A stretch of DNA of 64,000 bases from an uncultured Bacteroidales bacterium (GTDB lineage: Bacteria; Bacteroidota; Bacteroidia; Bacteroidales; F082): the NCBI GenBank assembly GCA_900318265.1, contig ONKA01000007.1:40310-104309 (forward strand), given 5' to 3'. Below the pieces are notes generated by a model. The model saw only the letters and a list, made by a program, of their open reading frames with translations, was not told the origin of the DNA and did no database searches. The position numbers were made by a program, and so were the translations under genes. Within the stretch, counting starts at the first letter, position 1. The number at the start of each line of letters is the position of its first letter. Shown here piece after piece: positions 1-8,602 of this stretch.

Positions 1-546
1 GACCCAAATATCCAAACCGCCAAAATATAAACTGACATCTCCACATGCCCATTCACCTTTGTCCGTGGTACAAACAATGCCACCGTCATCGGTGATAACT
101 CCATGAACTGCGTATGGGAAAAAGTGTTCCTCACACCCCAAAATACGTTCCCAAATGATGTTGAGATCATCATCCGTTCGGATTACTAGAATTCCTGAAT
201 TACCTGTTGAAGGGAACACTTTTTTCCCATAAATATAGTATCCCATGTCATTTGCTTTCAAGATGCCATGATAGCCTTGGGAACAGTCTTGATTGACAAT
301 TTCATGATCCTCGTCAATTTCTATGACCCATGAACCAGTTGATCCTTGGTCACCGCAAACAATCATTCCACTCCCTAAATCAGAGGATCCCAATATGATG
401 TAGCCTTCGTTTTTAGGTAGGAAACCGGCTGGTTCATCAAATCCCAATCCCCCATAGCATTGCTGCCAATCAATGCGTAGTTGGGCAAAGGAGTTAACAA
501 CAGCTAAAAGGAACGCAATTAGTAAGACGATTTTTTTTATTTTCAT
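1..546 (-). CDS. Secreted protein, beta-propeller-like N-terminal part (3' end outside window)
   Basis: An open frame runs from an ATG at 546 to the window edge (182 codons, no stop). It begins with a signal peptide (MKIKKIVLLIAFLLAVVNSFAQ, about 22 residues) and continues with a W-x-x-C-Y-G-G-x-G-F-D-E segment and G-Y-I-I-L-G-S repeats. These resemble the secreted repeat proteins of Bacteroidales that carry a C-terminal T9SS domain. The C-terminus is missing, so the sorting signal cannot be confirmed. A minus-strand promoter-like pair lies about 130 bases upstream. Function is unknown; surface location is an inference from family resemblance. Confidence 0.7.
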   Translation of the reverse strand, partial: MKIKKIVLLIAFLLAVVNSFAQLRIDWQQCYGGLGFDEPAGFLPKNEGYIILGSSDLGSGMIVCGDQGSTGSWVIEIDEDHEIVNQDCSQGYHGILKANDMGYYIYGKKVFPSTGNSGILVIRTDDDLNIIWERILGCEEHFFPYAVHGVITDDGGIVCTTDKGEWACGDVSLYFGGLDIWV

Positions 547-675
547 TACTATATTGTTATTTCGTATGTGCTATTACCAAATTCACTATTGTCAATAGCA
601 TGAAGAGAAGGATTTTTTTCATTAACATACAATATAATTTCATGTTGGTGATTGTTTTTATGCTAGTTGTCGTGG

Positions 676-705
676 CAAAAATAAACATTTTTTCCAATTA
701 CGCAA
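676..705 (-). promoter_or_regulatory. Bacteroidetes-type promoter for the gene ending at position 1
   Basis: On the minus strand, a TATTTTTG box (676-683) sits 19 bases after a TTG (703-705), matching TTG-N19-23-TAnnTTTG. It predicts a leader of about 125 bases. The surrounding 547-855 stretch is AT-rich and I see no credible gene in it. Confidence 0.45.
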
Positions 706-855
706 AGACTTTTCGAGTTTTTGATAGCGGATATGTCTATTTACAAAAACCATTACGAGCAATAATTGTGCTGTTGCAAAAACAAATATATCTATGGTAT
801 TAATAATAAAACAATAAAATATCGTATTAAAAATCAACATCTTAATAAATAACAC

Positions 856-886
856 TTGACAAAACTTTTGTCCTGCACTATCTTTG
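856..886 (+). promoter_or_regulatory. Promoter of queA
   Basis: TTG at 856-858 and TATCTTTG at 879-886 are separated by 20 bases, the Bacteroidetes primary sigma factor pattern. The queA start follows 41 bases downstream. Confidence 0.7.
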
Positions 887-927
887 CAGCCCTTTTTTAA
901 GTAAAAGAATATCAAACTACATACACA

Positions 928-1977
928 ATGAAACTCTCGCAATTCAAATTCAACCTACCGAGCGAACTCATCGCCCTGCAACCCACGCAGAACCGCGACG
1001 AAGCCCGCATGATGGTCGTCGACCGCAAGACCGGCAAGATTGAGCACCGTGTCTTCAAGGACCTGGTGGACTATGTGAAAGACGGCGATGTGTTCGTCAT
1101 TAATAATACTAAGGTGTTCCCCGCCAAACTCTATGGCGAAAAAGAAAAGACCGGCGCCAAGATCGAGGTGCTGCTGCTCCGTGAGCTGGACCATGAGAGC
1201 CGTCTGTGGGACGTGCTCGTCGACCCGGCCCGTAAGATCCGTATCGGCAACAAACTCTACTTCGGCGAAGGCGACGAACTGGTTGCCGAAGTCATCGACA
1301 ACACCACCTCGCGCGGCCGCACGCTGCGTTTCCTCTATGACGGCACCTATGACGAGTTCAAGAAGACCCTCTCGGGGCTTGGCCACACGCCCATCCCAAA
1401 GGAACTCAACCGTGAGGAACGTCCCGAAGACGCCGAAGACTTCCAAACCATCTACGCCAAGGTGGAAGGCGCCGTTTCGGCACCCACCGCTGGCATGCAC
1501 TTCAGCAAGATCCTGATGAAACGCCTCGAAATCGTAGGCGCTTCCTTCGCCGAGCTAACCCTACACCCCGGCATGGGCAACTTCCGCGACATCGAAGTGG
1601 AAGACCTCACCAAACACAAGCCCGACTCGGAGGAGATGTACATCGACGAAGAGTGCTGCACCTTGGTCAACGAGGCCAACCAACGCCATAACACCGTCTT
1701 TGCCGTGGGCACCACCTCGCTGAAAGCCTTGGAGACTGCCCAGACCATCAGCGGCAAGATCAAGCCTTTCAAAGGCTGGACAAACAAGTTCATCTTCCCG
1801 CCTTACACCTTCTCGGTGGCCAATGCCATGATTACCAACTTCCACCTGCCCAAGTCACCTATGATGATGGAAGTGGCCGCTTTCGCGGGTTATGATCTTC
1901 TCATGAAGGCTTATAAGGAAGCTATCGCTGAGAAGTATCGGTTCTTCACATACGGTGATGCGATGTTAATCATTTAG
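928..1977 (+). CDS. queA: S-adenosylmethionine:tRNA ribosyltransferase-isomerase
   Basis: A 349-residue protein of normal length for QueA. The enzyme transfers and isomerises the ribosyl group of S-adenosylmethionine onto 7-aminomethyl-7-deazaguanine at tRNA position 34, giving epoxyqueuosine in the queuosine pathway in the cytoplasm. Family hallmarks visible are [10 protein letters not shown] near the N-terminus, [22 protein letters not shown] in the middle, [10 protein letters not shown], and [19 protein letters not shown] near the C-terminus. It has its own promoter just upstream, and the ATG is 41 bases past the -7 box. No other queuosine gene is in the window. Confidence 0.95.
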   Translation: MKLSQFKFNLPSELIALQPTQNRDEARMMVVDRKTGKIEHRVFKDLVDYVKDGDVFVINNTKVFPAKLYGEKEKTGAKIEVLLLRELDHESRLWDVLVDPARKIRIGNKLYFGEGDELVAEVIDNTTSRGRTLRFLYDGTYDEFKKTLSGLGHTPIPKELNREERPEDAEDFQTIYAKVEGAVSAPTAGMHFSKILMKRLEIVGASFAELTLHPGMGNFRDIEVEDLTKHKPDSEEMYIDEECCTLVNEANQRHNTVFAVGTTSLKALETAQTISGKIKPFKGWTNKFIFPPYTFSVANAMITNFHLPKSPMMMEVAAFAGYDLLMKAYKEAIAEKYRFFTYGDAMLII

Positions 1978-2044
1978 CTATCAGCCATCAGCAGTCAGCT
2001 ATCAGCTCAGTTTTGCTGGCTGAATGCTGATTGCTGAATGCTGA
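1978..2044. repeat. Intergenic TCAGC/GCTGA inverted repeat cluster
   Basis: Immediately after the queA stop, several ATCAGC-type units spaced by about 7 bases are followed by GCTGA-type units in the opposite sense. Together they make a long imperfect hairpin. It may end queA transcription. An A/T-rich direct repeat of the TTGAATCTTAAAT type follows (about 2079-2105) before glyS. Confidence 0.5.
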
Positions 2045-2116
2045 AATACGTAGTATTCAACGTAGTTAAAGCCAATTTTGAATCTTAAATCTTTGAATCT
2101 TAAATAACTACCAATA

Positions 2117-3640
2117 ATGAACCAAGAAGATTTTTTCAAGAAAATAACCGCTCATGCGAAGGAATATGGTTTCATTTTCCCTTCGAGCGAGATTTATGAC
2201 GGACTGTCAGCTGTTTACGACTACGGCCAGAACGGCGTGGAGTTGAAGAAGAACATCCGCGAATACTGGTGGAAGGCCATGGTGCAGATGCACGAGAACA
2301 TTGTCGGCATCGATGCCGCCATCTTCATGCATCCCACCACTTGGAAGGCCTCGGGCCACGTCGACGCCTTCAACGACCCGCTCATCGACAACCGCGACAG
2401 CAAGAAACGCTACCGCGCCGATGTGCTCGTCGAAGACTATATGGCCAAGATTGAGGAGAAAATTAATAAAGAGGTGGAGAAAGCCCGCAAGCGCTTCGGC
2501 GATGCCTTCAACGAGGAACAGTTTGTGACCACCAACCCGCGCGTGCTCGAACACAAGGCCAAAATCGAGGAAATCAGCCACCGCCTCTATGGCGCCATGG
2601 AGCGTAACGACCTCGACGCCATCAAGCAGCTCATCCTCGACCTAGAAATCGTCTGCCCCATCAGCGGCACCCGCAACTGGACGGATGTGCGTCAGTTCAA
2701 CCTGATGTTCGCCACCAAAATGGGCAGCGTGGCCGATGGCTCCGACACCATCTACCTGCGTCCCGAGACGGCCCAAGGCATCTTTGTCAACTACCTCAAC
2801 GTGCAGAAGACCGGCCGCATGAAGATCCCGTTCGGCATCGCCCAGACCGGCAAGGCCTTCCGTAACGAGATTGTGGCCCGTCAATTCATCTTCCGTATGC
2901 GTGAGTTTGAGCAGATGGAGATGCAGTTCTTCGTCCGTCCTGGCACGGAGCTTGAATGGTTCCAGCACTGGAAGCAGGAACGCCTCGCTTGGCACCTCTC
3001 GCTGGGTCTGCCCGCCGAGAAATACCGCTTCCACGACCACGAGAAGCTGGCCCACTACGCCAACGCCGCCACCGACATCGAGTTCGACTTCCCCTTTGGC
3101 TTCAAGGAGCTGGAAGGCATCCACAGCCGCACGGACTTCGACCTCTCGGCGCACGCCAAGTATTCGGGCAAGAAACTCCAGTACTTCGACCCCGACACCA
3201 ACGAGAGCTACACACCTTACGTCATCGAGACCTCCATCGGCCTCGACCGCATGTTCCTCGCCATGTTCAGCAACGCCTTCACCGAGGAGAAGCTGGAAGA
3301 CGGCTCGGAGCGCGTGGTGCTGAAGTTGCCGGCCATCCTTGCACCTTACAAAGTCGCCGTGCTGCCCTTGGTCAAGAAAGACGGTCTGCCGGAGAAGGCC
3401 CGCGAGATCATCGACTCGCTAAAGGCCGACTTCATGTGCCAATACGAGGAGAAAGACTCCATCGGCAAGCGTTACAGAAGACAAGATGCCATCGGCACGC
3501 CGATGTGCGTCACCGTCGACAACGACACCTTGGTGGACAACACCGTCACCGTGCGCGACCGCGACACAATGGCCCAGGTGCGCGTGCCAATCGAGAACCT
3601 TCGCAACATGATCTTCGATGAATTAAAACCTAAGAAATAA
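2117..3640 (+). CDS. glyS: Glycine--tRNA ligase, single-chain class II type
   Basis: The 507-residue protein charges tRNA-Gly with glycine in the cytoplasm. It is the dimeric single-chain (alpha2) type, not the split alpha/beta enzyme. Visible hallmarks are the N-terminal FIFPSSEIYDGLSAVYDYG, the LRPETAQGIFVNY motif, the class II motif 2 region around FRNEIVARQFIFRMREFEQ, motif 3 VIETSIGLDRMFLAMF, and a C-terminal anticodon-binding domain beginning near LPAILAPYKVAVLPL. Length is normal for the Bacteroidetes. No T-box is expected or seen. The next gene starts 34 bases downstream. Confidence 0.95.
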   Translation: MNQEDFFKKITAHAKEYGFIFPSSEIYDGLSAVYDYGQNGVELKKNIREYWWKAMVQMHENIVGIDAAIFMHPTTWKASGHVDAFNDPLIDNRDSKKRYRADVLVEDYMAKIEEKINKEVEKARKRFGDAFNEEQFVTTNPRVLEHKAKIEEISHRLYGAMERNDLDAIKQLILDLEIVCPISGTRNWTDVRQFNLMFATKMGSVADGSDTIYLRPETAQGIFVNYLNVQKTGRMKIPFGIAQTGKAFRNEIVARQFIFRMREFEQMEMQFFVRPGTELEWFQHWKQERLAWHLSLGLPAEKYRFHDHEKLAHYANAATDIEFDFPFGFKELEGIHSRTDFDLSAHAKYSGKKLQYFDPDTNESYTPYVIETSIGLDRMFLAMFSNAFTEEKLEDGSERVVLKLPAILAPYKVAVLPLVKKDGLPEKAREIIDSLKADFMCQYEEKDSIGKRYRRQDAIGTPMCVTVDNDTLVDNTVTVRDRDTMAQVRVPIENLRNMIFDELKPKK

Positions 3641-3674
3641 TCCTATCATTCAATAACTTAAACAAACTAAGACA

Positions 3675-4385
3675 ATGAAAGCAAAGTCTTTATTACTTGG
3701 TACATTAGCTTTATGTATCGGCATGGGCCTCTTCACGGCCTGTGACAACAGCAACAAAAAACCTGAGACTCCTGAAGCACCTGCAAAACTGGTCATGACT
3801 GCACCTCAAGTGGCAGCTAACGAGTCAGGTTTCATCTTCCTGGAGGATTTCCCGGAAACCGACCCCCATCTTGCTGTGAAGGTCTCCGAGGACTTCACCA
3901 CGGCCACCATCAGCTACGATGGCAAGGAAATCCAAACCGTTACTTCTGACGAATTGGCCTCCGACGATCCCATTGTGCGTTTCCTTGATGCCAACTTCGA
4001 CGGCCTTACCGACATCTACATCGGACCTGGCGTGCCTCGCACTGCCAACAGCCTGTTGGTGTGGAACGAAAACGACCAGAAGTACGTCCTCGTCGACGGT
4101 TCCTCCCTGCAAAACGCCATGCTTGAACCCCAGACCAAAAGCTTCATCGAAGGTGGCAGCAACTCGGCTGTCGAGTATTACATCAGCCGCAGCCTCTTTA
4201 ACGGAGACAAGAAGGAAATGCAGGAAGAACTCCGCGTCATCATGGCTCCTGAAGAATATGCCAACAACAACGTAGAGCACAAATACACCTTGTCGGATCC
4301 TGATGGTAAGGTCCTGTGCTCCACCGAAACCGCCGACCAATTGCCTGAGCTTTGGCAGAAGATCGTCACCGTTTTTGACTATTAA
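3675..4385 (+). CDS. Putative lipoprotein of unknown function
   Basis: A 236-residue protein with a signal peptide ending in a lipobox, LFTAC, so Cys24 should be lipidated. A Ser/Thr/Pro/Glu-rich linker follows. One short stretch, FLDANFDGLTDIYIGPG, looks like an FG-GAP or DxNxDGxxD calcium-binding loop, which suggests a beta-propeller-like or Ca-binding fold. The rest has no motif I recognise. It lies 34 bases after glyS and 13 bases before the zinc-ribbon protein, so it may be co-transcribed with either. Location at the envelope is well supported; the role is unknown. Confidence 0.75.
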   Translation: MKAKSLLLGTLALCIGMGLFTACDNSNKKPETPEAPAKLVMTAPQVAANESGFIFLEDFPETDPHLAVKVSEDFTTATISYDGKEIQTVTSDELASDDPIVRFLDANFDGLTDIYIGPGVPRTANSLLVWNENDQKYVLVDGSSLQNAMLEPQTKSFIEGGSNSAVEYYISRSLFNGDKKEMQEELRVIMAPEEYANNNVEHKYTLSDPDGKVLCSTETADQLPELWQKIVTVFDY

Positions 4386-4398
4386 TACCAAGAGGTAA

Positions 4399-5190
4399 AT
4401 GCAGATTAAATGCAACTACTGCGGCGCGCTGATTGAAGAGACGAGCGAGACTTGTCCGAAATGCGGCGCGCCGCTTTCTGGTTCTCACCGTACGGCCAAG
4501 GAGCAGCCTAAGACCATCGCGGAGCTGCAGGAATGGTATGTGGCGCATCATCTGCCGCCCGAGGAGATCACAAGATTCTTCATCGGCAAGAACATCACCG
4601 AGCCGAAGGCCTTCGGCATCTACCGTGACGACAACGGCGACTTCGTGGTCTACAAGAACAAGTCGACTGGCGAGCGCGCCATCCGCTACAAAGGTGCTGA
4701 CGAGCAGTATGCCGTCAACGAGCTGTACCAACGCCTGAAGGCCGAGATCGCCGACCAGAAGGGCAATCGTCCAAGCAGCCAACAGCCCGTGGTGGACAAC
4801 ACCAAAAAGAAAAAGAAGAAAAAAGGCTGCCTAATTGCCATCATCATCTTATGCGTCATAGGCATCTTGGGCGCCATCTTCGACAAAACACCGCCTAATG
4901 GATACTACCATTATAACGGTGCCCAATACTATCACCAAGGCTCGTCGTGGTACTACTACGACAAGGAGAAAGACGATTGGTTCCCGTCCACCGAGGAGAT
5001 CGACATCGACAAGAAAAACGCCAAGGATTTCCAGACCGACCAGCATTACGGCAAGGACTTTGAGTCAAGCTCATGGTACGACTCGGGCAGCCACAGCGAC
5101 GACAACGACTCTTGGGACAACGACAGCGACTGGGACAGCGGTAGCGACTCGTGGGACAGCGGCAGCACCGACTGGGATTCGGACTGGTAG
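4399..5190 (+). CDS. Zinc-ribbon membrane protein with Trp/Asp/Ser-rich tail
   Basis: A 263-residue protein. Residues 4-24 form a zinc ribbon (CNYC...CPKC). A soluble segment of about 110 residues follows, then a run of seven lysines directly before a single transmembrane helix (CLIAIIILCVIGILGAIF, about residues 148-165). The last 95 residues are rich in Tyr, Trp, Asp and Ser and end in degenerate WDSGS repeats. The positive-inside rule puts the zinc ribbon in the cytoplasm and the acidic tail in the periplasm. Bacterial zinc-ribbon/TM proteins are common but their functions vary; none is assigned here. A stem-loop terminator follows. Confidence 0.75.
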   Translation: MQIKCNYCGALIEETSETCPKCGAPLSGSHRTAKEQPKTIAELQEWYVAHHLPPEEITRFFIGKNITEPKAFGIYRDDNGDFVVYKNKSTGERAIRYKGADEQYAVNELYQRLKAEIADQKGNRPSSQQPVVDNTKKKKKKKGCLIAIIILCVIGILGAIFDKTPPNGYYHYNGAQYYHQGSSWYYYDKEKDDWFPSTEEIDIDKKNAKDFQTDQHYGKDFESSSWYDSGSHSDDNDSWDNDSDWDSGSDSWDSGSTDWDSDW

Positions 5191-5220
5191 CGCCGCAATA
5201 ACATAGACAACCCTATAGAC

Positions 5221-5268
5221 AAAGATTGGATTTCGATTTTCTAACAAATTGAAATCCAATCTTTTATT
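5221..5268 (+). terminator. Rho-independent terminator
   Basis: A 14-bp perfect inverted repeat (5221-5234 with 5251-5264, core GATTGGATTTC) is followed by a T-rich tract. It sits 30 bases after the zinc-ribbon gene. Confidence 0.8.
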
Positions 5269-5312
5269 TTTTTACTATCTTTGCGAGATGATAGACAAGC
5301 CCCCAAAAGGCC

Positions 5313-5343
5313 TTGACAAGCGCTAATTGTTGTTCTACTTTTG
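5313..5343 (+). promoter_or_regulatory. Promoter of the T9SS cargo cluster
   Basis: TTG at 5313-5315 and TACTTTTG at 5336-5343 are 20 bases apart, identical in spacing to the queA promoter. It lies 49 bases ahead of the first cargo gene. A second TATCTTTG at 5276-5283 lacks a well-placed TTG. Confidence 0.65.
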
Positions 5344-5392
5344 TGCAAACATTTGAAAACAACAATACAAACCTTCAAAAAAACACTGCACT

Positions 5393-6682
5393 ATGAAAAA
5401 ATCAATGATCACAATTATCATCGCAGTCATGGTCGTCAGCATCGGTCATGCACAGTATTTGGATGGCACGATAACCCAACCCACTCACGTCGTCGCCAGG
5501 AGGATCAACTCTGACGGAGAGGTCACTAAGGAGTTTGCATCGGACTTTCACTATTACGAAGACGGGAAGCTGTCGCGCTACGAAATCCCCGAGTATTACT
5601 TGACAGCCACCTACACCTATACCGATGATTACCTCGAACACGAACGCATTGTCCACAATGGAGGCCATCCATTATTCGAAGAAAACAACCACTACACCTA
5701 TGAGAATGGACAAATCAAGACCATGAGCCATTTAATGGATCAAATGGGCTTCAGCTCGTTTTGGGTTTACAGCTATTATCCCGATGGCCGGCTGGAAAGA
5801 AAGGACTACAGGGAAGAAGACGAGAACGATTTCCACACGCATTGGCTGTACGAGTATGAGAACGAAGGCAAGACTGTCGTAGAGTCGTATTGCACGTCGT
5901 GGCCTTCGCAGGGAATGCTCCTGAGAAAGAAGACAACCAAACAGTATGACGACAATTTCGTCTTGTCTTCGACATATACGGAGAACTACAGTGAATCAGG
6001 AGAATTGACTTCAGCCACACGGACTGACTATGGCTATTCAGCCAGCGGACTGCTAGAGACGAAAACCACACAGACACTTATCGAAGACGAATGGCACAAT
6101 TCCTCTATTACGCGCTATTCGTATGATAATCAGGGGCAAATCACCGAACAGCTCGACTGCACATGGGACGCCGAAAACTCCGAATGGAACCCCACACACA
6201 AAATCGTTTTCGAAACCTCGGAACCAGAACAAACCTATACGGTTTCGTTTTATAAGAAAAGCGGTGGCGAATGGGTATGGGACGTCTTCAACAGGCATAC
6301 CATATTATTCGGTTCCAACCTAAAAGCCCAACAAAGTGCCTTGGGCTATTTTGTGTATGAGGAGATGAACGGCTATGGAAACATCAACCAATTTGTGTTT
6401 ACCATGGAGATGATGAATGAGCCGGTCTATTTGTCGGTTGAAGACCGCACGGGGTCAACTATTAATGTATATCCCAACCCCGCCAAGGGCATTCTGTTTG
6501 TAGAGACGCGGCGCGCCACGTCTCTACCAGACAAAACCTACCGCATCACCAATATCATGGGACAAACTCTGCTGCAAGGCCACATCACCGCCGAAACACA
6601 ACAAATTAATATAGCATCTCTGCCAGCGGGAATGTATTTCATTATCTTTGCGGGTGAGACACGAAAATTTGTCGTGAAATAA
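5393..6682 (+). CDS. T9SS type A sorting domain protein with YD-like repeats
   Basis: A 429-residue secreted protein. Residues 1-20 form a signal peptide. The body contains loosely repeated Y-x-Y-[DE]-x-x-G-x-[IL] units (for example YSYDNQGQITEQ, YSYYPDGRLERK), like the toy-like/RHS-type YD repeats of Bacteroidales surface proteins. The last 75 or so residues are a T9SS type A domain: VYPNPAKGILFVE, a palindrome-encoded stretch, YRITNIMGQTLLQG, SLPAGMYFI, and a KFVVK end. This signal directs export through the outer membrane and anchoring at the surface. It is a paralogue of the 10747-12171 product and has its own promoter. Confidence 0.85.
   Translation: MKKSMITIIIAVMVVSIGHAQYLDGTITQPTHVVARRINSDGEVTKEFASDFHYYEDGKLSRYEIPEYYLTATYTYTDDYLEHERIVHNGGHPLFEENNHYTYENGQIKTMSHLMDQMGFSSFWVYSYYPDGRLERKDYREEDENDFHTHWLYEYENEGKTVVESYCTSWPSQGMLLRKKTTKQYDDNFVLSSTYTENYSESGELTSATRTDYGYSASGLLETKTTQTLIEDEWHNSSITRYSYDNQGQITEQLDCTWDAENSEWNPTHKIVFETSEPEQTYTVSFYKKSGGEWVWDVFNRHTILFGSNLKAQQSALGYFVYEEMNGYGNINQFVFTMEMMNEPVYLSVEDRTGSTINVYPNPAKGILFVETRRATSLPDKTYRITNIMGQTLLQGHITAETQQINIASLPAGMYFIIFAGETRKFVVK
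6500..6527. repeat. 28-bp palindrome inside T9SS domain (copy 1)
   Basis: Arms GTAGAGACG (6500-6508) and CGTCTCTAC (6519-6527) flank a GC-rich core containing GGCGCGCC. The element is read in frame as part of VETRRATSLP. Confidence 0.9.
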
Positions 6683-6700
6683 ACAAAAAAACCTAATACC

Positions 6701-8581
6701 ATGAAAAAGCTATTTATAATTTCTGTATTAATGGCCTTGGTCATAAATGGATTCACGCAAAACCAATACGATTTCTCGTCTGTTTGTGAGACAGGACAAA
6801 CATTATTCTACCGCATTACCGATGCGGAAACGCACACCGTAACTTTAACACATCCTTGCTCGGAAAACGACCCCGGGTTCGAGGGCGATTATTACGGGTA
6901 TCATCCCCACCCAGAAGGTGTCATCGTTATCCCTTCCGAAGTGACTTACAACGGCATTGATTACTCAGTAACAGCCATTGATTCTCGTTCTTTCTGGGAC
7001 TGCCTCATTACATCTATTTTTATACCAAACAGCGTAAACAATATCGTTCCTGGAGCATTTTCATCTTGTGAGTTTTTGGAATCCATCTCTATGGACGAAG
7101 AAAACCCGACATACTATTCGGAAAACAACACCATCATCAGAAGGGAAGACAATGCGTTAGTAGTGGGATGCAAGGCAAGTATAATTCCTGAAGACATTGA
7201 GATTATTTGTCGGAACGCTTTCTTTTGCATGGGCAGCAGTGGTGTTTTGACAATTCCCAATTCTGTTAGAATTATTGAAGAATATGCTTTTGCGTATAAT
7301 CATTTTTCGGGTTCGCTCACTCTCCCTGAATCGTTGGAAACCATAGGCGCAATGGCTTTCTATGTAGGCGGTTTTTCAGGGTCATTGACCATGCCCAATT
7401 CGGTGACAGAAATAGGACATCATGCTTTTTATGGCTGTCATTTTAGTGGCAGCTTGACACTGTCTTCTTCGCTTTCTACAATTGAGAATTGCGCCTTTGC
7501 GAGATGCCATTTTTCTGGAACGCTCGTCATACCAAATTCTGTAAGCCTTATTGTTGGTGCTGCTTTTACTGAAAACGACTTTTCAGAACTTGTATTAGGA
7601 GAATCTGTAACTACTATCGAAAGCATCGCTTTTTCAGATTGCACCAATCTAACAGGAACATTAAGACTACCTGCCTCTCTTACACTGATTGATCAAATGG
7701 CTTTCATTAACACTTCTTTCAACGAGATTTATTCTCCAAACAGATTGCCGCCTACGTTGGCTTCCAATGCCTTCCAAGGATATGACCCCAACATCCCGAT
7801 CCATATACCTTTCGGCTGCACCGAAGCTTATCAAAACGCCGAAGGGTGGAACTATTTCACCAACTTCATCGAAGAAGAGCCCATCATCTTTACCATATTT
7901 GAGCCAGATACCTGCTTCACATTAAACTATCAAGACACTATTTATTGGGACCTTAACCAAGATGGGAACCAAGACATCTACTTTTATTTGGTTTGGCATT
8001 CTGCTGGAGGTTATATGACATTCATGAAGCCCAAAGCCAATTGGAAATGGAGCAACTCCATAAAAATCGATCAAACTCATTTTCAACCTTTGACGTACAC
8101 CACAACGATAGATGAATCTTTATATTGGGAAGCCGGAGATTCATTTATCAATGGTTATGAAGAACCCGAATGGTGGCATTTTGCTTTTCGGCACCAAGCC
8201 GAGGATGGCATACACTATGGTTGGGCGCATATCAAAAACGCCGGGTATCGCCAGTTTTGTATCTCCGGCATGGGCTACTGCACCATACCAAACTATCCCA
8301 TCGTCTGGGGGCAAACCAATATTACCGAAGGCATGGAAGAAGAGACAATAGAAAATGATTTTTCGGTCTATCCCAACCCCGCCAACGGCGTCCTGTTCGT
8401 ACAGACGCGCCATGGCACGTCTCTACCAGATCCAACCTACCGCATCACCAACATCATGGGACAAACCCTCCTTTCGGGTAACATCACCGATGAGACCCAG
8501 CAGATTAATTTAGAATCGCTGCCTGCGGGCATGTATTTTATTACCTTTGCAGGTGAGACACGAAAATTTGTTGTGAGATAA
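6701..8581 (+). CDS. BspA-type leucine-rich repeat T9SS cargo protein
   Basis: A 626-residue secreted protein with an N-terminal signal peptide. From about residue 70 to 370 it carries BspA-type (LRR_5) repeats of about 24 residues, e.g. SGSLTMPNSVTEIGHHAFYG, capped by IHIPFGCTEAYQNAEGW. Residues 390-545 form one copy of a domain also found in the next two genes (FEPD... DLNQDGNQDIYF ... YGWAHI ... YCTIPNYPIVWGQT). The last 75 residues are a T9SS type A sorting domain ending in KFVVR. BspA-like repeats commonly mediate adhesion, which is inference here. The start is 18 bases after the previous stop. Confidence 0.87.
   Translation: MKKLFIISVLMALVINGFTQNQYDFSSVCETGQTLFYRITDAETHTVTLTHPCSENDPGFEGDYYGYHPHPEGVIVIPSEVTYNGIDYSVTAIDSRSFWDCLITSIFIPNSVNNIVPGAFSSCEFLESISMDEENPTYYSENNTIIRREDNALVVGCKASIIPEDIEIICRNAFFCMGSSGVLTIPNSVRIIEEYAFAYNHFSGSLTLPESLETIGAMAFYVGGFSGSLTMPNSVTEIGHHAFYGCHFSGSLTLSSSLSTIENCAFARCHFSGTLVIPNSVSLIVGAAFTENDFSELVLGESVTTIESIAFSDCTNLTGTLRLPASLTLIDQMAFINTSFNEIYSPNRLPPTLASNAFQGYDPNIPIHIPFGCTEAYQNAEGWNYFTNFIEEEPIIFTIFEPDTCFTLNYQDTIYWDLNQDGNQDIYFYLVWHSAGGYMTFMKPKANWKWSNSIKIDQTHFQPLTYTTTIDESLYWEAGDSFINGYEEPEWWHFAFRHQAEDGIHYGWAHIKNAGYRQFCISGMGYCTIPNYPIVWGQTNITEGMEEETIENDFSVYPNPANGVLFVQTRHGTSLPDPTYRITNIMGQTLLSGNITDETQQINLESLPAGMYFITFAGETRKFVVR
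8399..8426. repeat. 28-bp palindrome inside T9SS domain (copy 2)
   Basis: Left arm GTACAGACG (8399-8407, one mismatch to the family) and right arm CGTCTCTAC (8418-8426) flank a core containing GCCATGGC. It encodes part of VQTRHGTSLP in frame. Confidence 0.85.
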
Positions 8582-8602
8582 ACAAGCCAAAAAACTAATA
8601 CC

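Noticed and set aside
600-803. A 67-codon open frame in the 547-927 gap
   Set aside because: Low-complexity, AT-rich and hydrophobic by composition; a minus-strand promoter pair (676-705) lies inside it. No sign of a real protein.
1978-2044. Possible CRISPR array from evenly spaced TCAGC units
   Set aside because: Units are only 5-7 bases with no spacers of constant length, and no cas genes are present.
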